The notes under the pieces are model-generated. The model was given only the letters and a program-made list of their open reading frames with translations. It did no database searches and was not told the DNA's origin. Shown piece after piece: positions 59,666 through 64,000 of a stretch of DNA of 64,000 nt. Position 1 is the first letter of the stretch; every line of letters begins with the position of its first letter. The stretch lies in NCBI GenBank assembly GCA_964384375.1, contig CAYLLN010000024.1, positions 1-64,000 of the forward strand, given 5' to 3'. Made by a program: the position numbers and the translations under genes. The DNA comes from CAYLLN01 sp964384375. GTDB lineage: Bacteria > Planctomycetota > Planctomycetia > Pirellulales > Pirellulaceae.

Positions 59666-61666
59666 TCACCAGTCGTTTCTCAGCGGCTTTCCCCGAATGA
59701 CGACCGCCACGGCCCCCCACGCTCTAGCGCGGCGTGCCGGATCGTCGATTAGTTGCACGACGCCAGCTGCCTTGTCGGTATCCCCTTGCCTGAGAAGCAT
59801 TTCGACTGTCCTCTCGAGCAGCACCTCCTGCTCCTCGCGGCGGTCAAGTTCGCGAGCGAAGGACCAGAGGGCTGAAACCGTTTTGTCATCGGCCGGCAGT
59901 TTTTTGAATCCCAATCGAATGCACTCGTCTGCCGTCGCCAAGGGAAACACAGTTCCCAGCCCGTCGGATACGTCGTGGTATTCCGGCTTAAGCCCGAGCT
60001 TCTGCGAAATTCGCAACGACTCCCACAGCAATCGAAGACACTGATCGGGATTGTCCTGCCGGAAGCATTGGGCGATTCCGGACAGGGCGGCGGATCGTTT
60101 GGGCAAATCAGCGATCGTACGCGCCTCCGACAGAACCTGACGGTGCCAGCTTGCCTTATCTTCCTGACTCAGCGAGGAGCCCCATACGAGGGCCGCAGCC
60201 TGCCGAACCCGCTTCTTTGCCAGAGCTTGGCGAATCGTGTCCACTTGAATGCTCGTGGGCAAGAGGGCCAGGTTTCTTTGGATATGGTTCTCTCGCGCTT
60301 CGGAATCAAGCTTGGCCTCGATTTCCGGCCACAATTTCACGTATTCTTCGCGAACTGAAACCGGCAATGGAATGGGCGGTTGTTCGCGCGATGCAGCCAC
60401 AAGCGACGCGATCCTTAGACAGGCTTCGGCTCTCCGTGGTTTATCGTCAACGGACAGCGCGTACTTGGTCAGGCGATCGATCCATTTCACCAGTTGTTCG
60501 CGATTGCCGCGAGTTTTGACAGCGTGATACTCCACTCCACGAATGATCTCCACCGTGCTCTCGTCGCGTAGCGATGACGGAGTGGCGGTTTCGAGCCATT
60601 GAACCACCAACTCGGGATTGTCGAATGATGCGATGCGTCCTATTACACGCGCCTTTACTCGCTCACTAGGAATTCCCCGATTGATGCAATACCGCTCGGC
60701 TCGCTTCATCGTCTCCTGCAAACCCGCGGGCCAAAGGTAGGAAATCGGATAGTCCGGCGTTTCCTTGACGGCCGGTTCCACGAACTTATCGAACAACTCC
60801 AATGCCAATGTCGGATGATGCTTTGCCAGTCCAGAGTGCAGAAGCGATACGGTGGCCGCGGCTTGATCGGGACAGGACGGTACAAGTTCCGCGCCCCTTT
60901 GCAACAATCTTGCCGCTGATTTCGGTGACTTGTGCTGAAAGTCGCAGTACACGCCTGCATGACCAATCGCGATGACCGCATCTTGTGGAAGGAGAGCACT
61001 TTGAAAATAGTCGGCGACCGCGTCCGGCTGATCCTTGGCAAACCGCGAACTCACCATGCCTAGCGAGTACACCCCGCCGGCCGCCTCGATGATATTTCCC
61101 AAGCGACGAGCTTCGTTCAAGTAGGTCGTCGCTTGCTCGAAATCTGCTCTTTCGGCCCGAGCCATTGAAAACCAAGCCGCGGCCTTGATGGACGGCGCTT
61201 CGATCTCGTCAATCAGCGTAATCAATTCCTTCGGATCACGTTCGTGGCTTCCGCCAATGTAGGCTCTGAAGCAATAGTCTCGTGCCTTAGGATCGTCGAT
61301 CCGCTTGGCCAAGCGAAGCATTGCATCTGGTGAAATGCAGCCAATTACCTCGGCAGACGACACAATTGCACGCCGATGAGACAGTCGCGAAAGGGAGTCT
61401 TCCAGACATTTGGCAACTGACGCAATGTCCGCGTTGGGAAGTGCATCCAAGTCGTAGAGTGCTCGCGTCAATGCCTGTTGTCGTTGTTCGGGAGCCTCGA
61501 TCTTCTCGACGGACCGAACTACCTCCTGAAGAGCTTGTCCCCAAGTGGCAGAAAGATTTGGGATTTCCTCTGGCAATCGCTCGTTGGGAAATCCCTTGGT
61601 TTGTGCAGCGCTTGCGATGCAAAACGCTAAGAAATAGCTGACGCCTCGCATCCGAATGCTCTTCAC
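59666..61666 (-). CDS. Secreted helical-repeat protein, unrecognised
   Basis: 666 aa. Signal peptide-like start (VSYFLAFCIASAAQ; the start could be 61651). The rest is predicted almost wholly alpha-helical in 35-residue units with paired helices, like TPR or HEAT repeats (AAWFSMARAERADFEQATTYLNEARRL, AAATVSLLHSGLAKHHPTLALELF). Codon choice is less GC-rich than neighbours, for instance many AAT/TTG/CGA codons. No enzyme motif seen. Convergent with the vWA gene. Could be a scaffold for protein assembly outside the cytoplasm. Confidence 0.7.
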   Translation of the reverse strand: MKSIRMRGVSYFLAFCIASAAQTKGFPNERLPEEIPNLSATWGQALQEVVRSVEKIEAPEQRQQALTRALYDLDALPNADIASVAKCLEDSLSRLSHRRAIVSSAEVIGCISPDAMLRLAKRIDDPKARDYCFRAYIGGSHERDPKELITLIDEIEAPSIKAAAWFSMARAERADFEQATTYLNEARRLGNIIEAAGGVYSLGMVSSRFAKDQPDAVADYFQSALLPQDAVIAIGHAGVYCDFQHKSPKSAARLLQRGAELVPSCPDQAAATVSLLHSGLAKHHPTLALELFDKFVEPAVKETPDYPISYLWPAGLQETMKRAERYCINRGIPSERVKARVIGRIASFDNPELVVQWLETATPSSLRDESTVEIIRGVEYHAVKTRGNREQLVKWIDRLTKYALSVDDKPRRAEACLRIASLVAASREQPPIPLPVSVREEYVKLWPEIEAKLDSEARENHIQRNLALLPTSIQVDTIRQALAKKRVRQAAALVWGSSLSQEDKASWHRQVLSEARTIADLPKRSAALSGIAQCFRQDNPDQCLRLLWESLRISQKLGLKPEYHDVSDGLGTVFPLATADECIRLGFKKLPADDKTVSALWSFARELDRREEQEVLLERTVEMLLRQGDTDKAAGVVQLIDDPARRARAWGAVAVVIRGKPLRNDW

Positions 61667-62403
61667 TTATTGCCCCAGTTGGAATTGTCACATCTTCCCC
61701 AGCGATTTTACAAGCAGGTAGGGTGCGTCAAGCTCGCGAAATGGAGTCTGCATGATCGACCATTGCAATCGCAAGCGAAGACCCACGGGAACCGGTGTCC
61801 ACACCGGTGGGTCAGCGGTTGCGAACTAAGCGATTGGTTGTGGCCAAGATTCCCGGCCGCCATGGTAGGTCCGGCTTGCCGAGGCGGACCTGCTCGGCAG
61901 GTGGTCGTCTAATCGCCAAGCCAGATCCCGCCCGGCAGGCGGGATCTACTTCGCAGGATCGACTGACCAGACGTGTCACGGAAGGAAAGTTTTTTCGCGC
62001 GACTTACGGCAAGCCAGCGCGGCGGAAGCACTTGCGGCAGCGCGGGTTAGGACGAGCGTCCGCGACGCAAGTCACGCCGAGCAAGAAATCTCGCGCGCAA
62101 CTTCATTGACGCGCGCATATCGTTCTGCCAATTTCACTGGCAACTGTACAAAGAGTGTTTCCCGAGCGACTGACTTGGCAATCAAGAGGTCGAGGGAGCA
62201 TGATTCCAGGGGGATTGGCGATCAAGCTACGTACGGTCTGAAAGACCAAAGTCCGCACGATCTGCATCGCGGCCGCTTGGGGGCTGCTGCGCAGCAGCCC
62301 CAAGCACTTTCTTCTGACCTGACTTGCTAGTCAGACCAAAGGCAAGATACAAGATCTGCCCTGCCGAGGCGGACCTGTCGGCAAGACGGCTCAAGGCAGT
62401 AGG
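61667..62403. other. Gene-free gap dense in inverted repeats
   Basis: About 740 bases with no supportable ORF. Contains at least five strong palindromic elements: 61781-61812, 61876-61901, 61923-61947, 62276-62304 and 62362-62383. Two of these share a core TGCCGAGGCGGACCTG. Looks like a cluster of REP-like hairpins. Confidence 0.7.
61781..62383. repeat. Cluster of five hairpin repeats
   Basis: ACCGGTGT/ACACCGGT inside longer ACCCAC/GTGGGT arms (61781-61812); TGCCGAGG...CTCGGCA (61876-61901); AGATCCCGCC/GGCGGGATCT with a 5-base loop (61923-61947); GGGCTGCTGCGCAGCAGCCC core (62276-62304); TGCCGAGG...GTCGGCA (62362-62383). Confidence 0.8.
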
Positions 62404-62844
62404 TTATGCTCGCCGGCGTTTCGTCACGAACGCCCAGACCTTGAAGAACACCGCCATCCCCACGAGCACACCGAGCATGTCGGCCACCCAGTCGCGTACA
62501 TCCGATTGCCGGAATCGGACGAAGCCCTGCGTGAATTCGTCGAGGCCCGCGTAGATTGCCAGCGACGTGAGAACGGCAAGGCCGAGAGCCACACTTGGCC
62601 GAATCCACCCACTCAGACCGACGAGCAGCAGCACGGCGAGCCCCGCAAACGCCCCTGCGTGAGCTACCTTGTCGATGTGCGGCACCGACTCAGTCGGGCG
62701 AAAGTTTGGATCGCCCGGCAGATGCGTGCCGACGAAGAGGAGCGTCCAGTAGATCAGCAGCCCGACCAGCAGCGCTAGCCTCCACGAGAGCGGCGGACCG
62801 CTCGCGGAATTTGAGACTTCGACATCGGCGACTGGCGGGTCCAT
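62404..62844 (-). CDS. VanZ-family membrane protein
   Basis: 146 aa with four membrane helices: LALLVGLLIYWTLLFVGTHL, AGAFAGLAVLLLVGLSGW, ALGLAVLTSLAIYAGLDEF and VADMLGVLVGMAVFFKVWAF. VanZ signatures are present: HIDKVAHAGAFAGLA and the acidic DEFTQGFVRFRQSDVRDWVADM. VanZ is tied to low-level teicoplanin resistance in enterococci, but in most bacteria its role is unknown; no van cluster is here. Divergent from the DUF1080 gene. Confidence 0.88.
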   Translation of the reverse strand: MDPPVADVEVSNSASGPPLSWRLALLVGLLIYWTLLFVGTHLPGDPNFRPTESVPHIDKVAHAGAFAGLAVLLLVGLSGWIRPSVALGLAVLTSLAIYAGLDEFTQGFVRFRQSDVRDWVADMLGVLVGMAVFFKVWAFVTKRRRA

Positions 62845-62956
62845 GACGTGAATTCCCCAGTGTAGTCGCGATGCGCATTTCCGCCTCTACCCGTTGCCTC
62901 CCTTTGCGATCACAATTGGAGTCGCTTCCCCGGCTTCCTTCCTGCGGAGAATTGCC

Positions 62957-63724
62957 ATGCATCGAATTCCCCTCACGCTTTTGCTCGTCGCATTGGTCGC
63001 ATCCTCGGCGGTTGCCGATCCGAAAGCGGAGGCCGAGAAAGCCATCGCAGCCGCACAGGCTGCTGGCAAAGCGGCCGAAGCCGCGGCCAAGGCCGCTGAA
63101 GCAGCTGCCCAAGCTGCCAAGGATGCTGCTGTGAAGGCAGCAGCCGCCGCAAAAGAGGGTCAAGATAAAAACGTCACATCGCTCTTCGACGGCAAGACGC
63201 TCGGCGGCTGGAAGAAGACCGACTTCGCCGGGGCGGGCGAAGTAAAGGTTGAGAATGGCCACCTGCTCCTCGAAATGGGCGACACGCTGACCGGCGTCAC
63301 CTGGAAAGATGCCGACAAGCTCCCCAAGGACAACTACGAAATCACGCTCTCAGCGATGAAGCGGAAGGGGGACGACTTTTTCTGCGGCCTGACGTTCCCC
63401 GTTCGCGACTCGCACGCCAGCTTCATCCTCGGCGGCTGGGGAGGGACGCTCGTCGGCATGTCGAGCATCGACGGCCTGGACGCGAGCGAGAACGAAACGA
63501 CCATCTATCGCAAGTTCGAGCGCGAAAAGTGGTACAAGGTCCGCCTCCGCGTGGCAGGCGGCAAGGTCGAGGGGTGGGTCGATGACGAGCAGGTGATCGA
63601 CGTCGAGCTGAAGGACAAGAAGATTTCGACTCGGATCGAAGTCGATGCCAGCCGGCCGCTCGGCCTTTCGACGTATCAAGTTTCCGCGGCGTATAAGGAC
63701 ATCCAGCTCAAACGACTCAAGTAG
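62957..63724 (+). CDS. DUF1080 (3-keto-disaccharide hydrolase-like) secreted protein
   Basis: 255 aa from the ATG at 62957 with GGAGAA upstream. Signal peptide (LTLLLVALVASSAVA-DP). Residues 23-70 form an Ala/Lys-rich helix (AAGKAAEAAAKAAEAAAQAA), a likely coiled coil or spacer. DUF1080 follows: TSLFDGKTLGGWKKTDFAGAG, VKVENGHLLLEMGDTL, FFCGLTFPVRDSHASFILGG, GGKVEGWVDDEQVIDV. Jelly-roll domain related to 3-keto-disaccharide hydrolases, widely expanded in planctomycetes. Exact substrate unknown. Confidence 0.88.
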   Translation: MHRIPLTLLLVALVASSAVADPKAEAEKAIAAAQAAGKAAEAAAKAAEAAAQAAKDAAVKAAAAAKEGQDKNVTSLFDGKTLGGWKKTDFAGAGEVKVENGHLLLEMGDTLTGVTWKDADKLPKDNYEITLSAMKRKGDDFFCGLTFPVRDSHASFILGGWGGTLVGMSSIDGLDASENETTIYRKFEREKWYKVRLRVAGGKVEGWVDDEQVIDVELKDKKISTRIEVDASRPLGLSTYQVSAAYKDIQLKRLK

Positions 63725-63727
63725 CAG

Positions 63728-63838
63728 CGGGGCTCGGGGCTGGGGTCTAGGGACAGAGGGCATCGTCTGATTATGCGATGGGCTCTACAGGTTACAGCAG
63801 TCGCCCCTCAACCCCGAGTCCCGAAACCCTAGCCCCTT
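63728..63838. repeat. Inverted pair of CTCGGGG / CTAGGG-type repeats
   Basis: GGGGCTCGGGGCTGGGG...CTAGGG (63728-63751) and, on the other side of the gap, CCCCTCAACCCCGAG...CCCTAGCCCC (63805-63838) look like inverted, diverged copies of one element. They fill the space between the DUF1080 gene and tadA. Confidence 0.5.
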
Positions 63839-63841
63839 CCG

Positions 63842-64000
63842 ATGACCCACGACCACTACATGCGGCAAGCCCTCGACGAGGCGCAGGCCGCCTTCGAAGA
63901 GGATGAAGTGCCGGTGGGGGCAGTCATCGTGCAGGGGGAGCGCGTCATTGCCGCGGCTCACAACCAGCGCGAGCAGCTCGCCGATCCGACCGCCCATGCC
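63842..64000 (+). CDS. tadA: tRNA-adenosine deaminase TadA, 5' part
   Basis: First 53 codons; the gene runs off the window. MTHDHYMRQALDEAQAAFEEDEVPVGAVIV and the start of the zinc-binding DPTAHA(E) motif identify TadA, which converts the wobble adenosine of tRNA-Arg(ACG) to inosine. The catalytic Glu is just beyond the window end. Deaminase family is secure; assignment to TadA over a related cytosine/guanine deaminase rests on the VPVGAV and DPTAHA motifs. Confidence 0.9.
   Translation, partial: MTHDHYMRQALDEAQAAFEEDEVPVGAVIVQGERVIAAAHNQREQLADPTAHA

Noticed and set aside
62404..62844. Glycopeptide resistance locus because of VanZ
   Set aside because: No vanH/A/X or sensor genes nearby; VanZ-like proteins are widespread without resistance.

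Overview
The window looks like chromosome of a planctomycete, most likely Pirellulales or a close relative; this is inferred from gene content, not from a marker gene. The evidence is the family mix: SHD1-domain protein, arylsulfatases, Tat-exported Gfo/Idh/MocA oxidoreductase, PSCyt/DUF1549/DUF1553 plus DUF1501 pair, DUF1559 pseudopilin, DUF1080 protein, transthyretin-like lipoprotein, and many secreted low-complexity proteins. DNA is GC-rich and the intergenic regions carry many short hairpin repeats.

Layout. 0-7 kb: SHD1 protein, Gfo/Idh oxidoreductase, and a leftward group of sulfatase, beta-propeller-like protein and HAD phosphatase. 7-18 kb: two outer-membrane barrels, two DUF1254/DUF1214 proteins, an isochorismatase-like hydrolase, DinB and SpoIIAA-like proteins, and a second, large sulfatase. 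18-22.4 kb: leftward cluster of two tandem glycine-rich paralogues that share a C-terminal domain, preceded by a SnoaL-like protein. 23-32 kb: mostly rightward genes (CPFC protein, DUF3299 membrane protein, ROK protein, TIM-barrel isomerase, BON protein, P-protein PheA, MFS transporter) with a leftward ferredoxin. 32-36 kb: proline-rich envelope proteins, plus a leftward structured-RNA candidate that carries a 12-codon ORF and ends in an intrinsic terminator.

36-48 kb: an amidohydrolase, then a six-gene leftward operon (beta-helix/DUF6298 protein, DUF1559 pseudopilin, TTR-like lipoprotein, GH127, DUF5060/DUF4038-type glycosidase, PL1 lyase) with a divergent GntR/FadR-type regulator. This reads as a plant cell-wall (pectin/arabinan) degradation locus.

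49-55.6 kb: a rightward operon of PSCyt/PSD1, DUF1501 and a Tat-exported polysaccharide pyruvyl transferase-like protein, ending in an M20 amidohydrolase cut off after about 150 residues. The cut abuts a decayed 5' part of a tyrosine-integrase gene, close to tRNA-Arg(UCU): the scar of a lost mobile element. 56-64 kb: TonB-dependent receptor, vWA-like protein, helical-repeat secreted protein, a repeat-dense gap, VanZ-like protein, DUF1080 protein, and the 5' end of tadA.

No CRISPR array, rRNA, intact transposase or replication origin was seen. Family names come from recognition of motifs and layout by eye; no database search was run.
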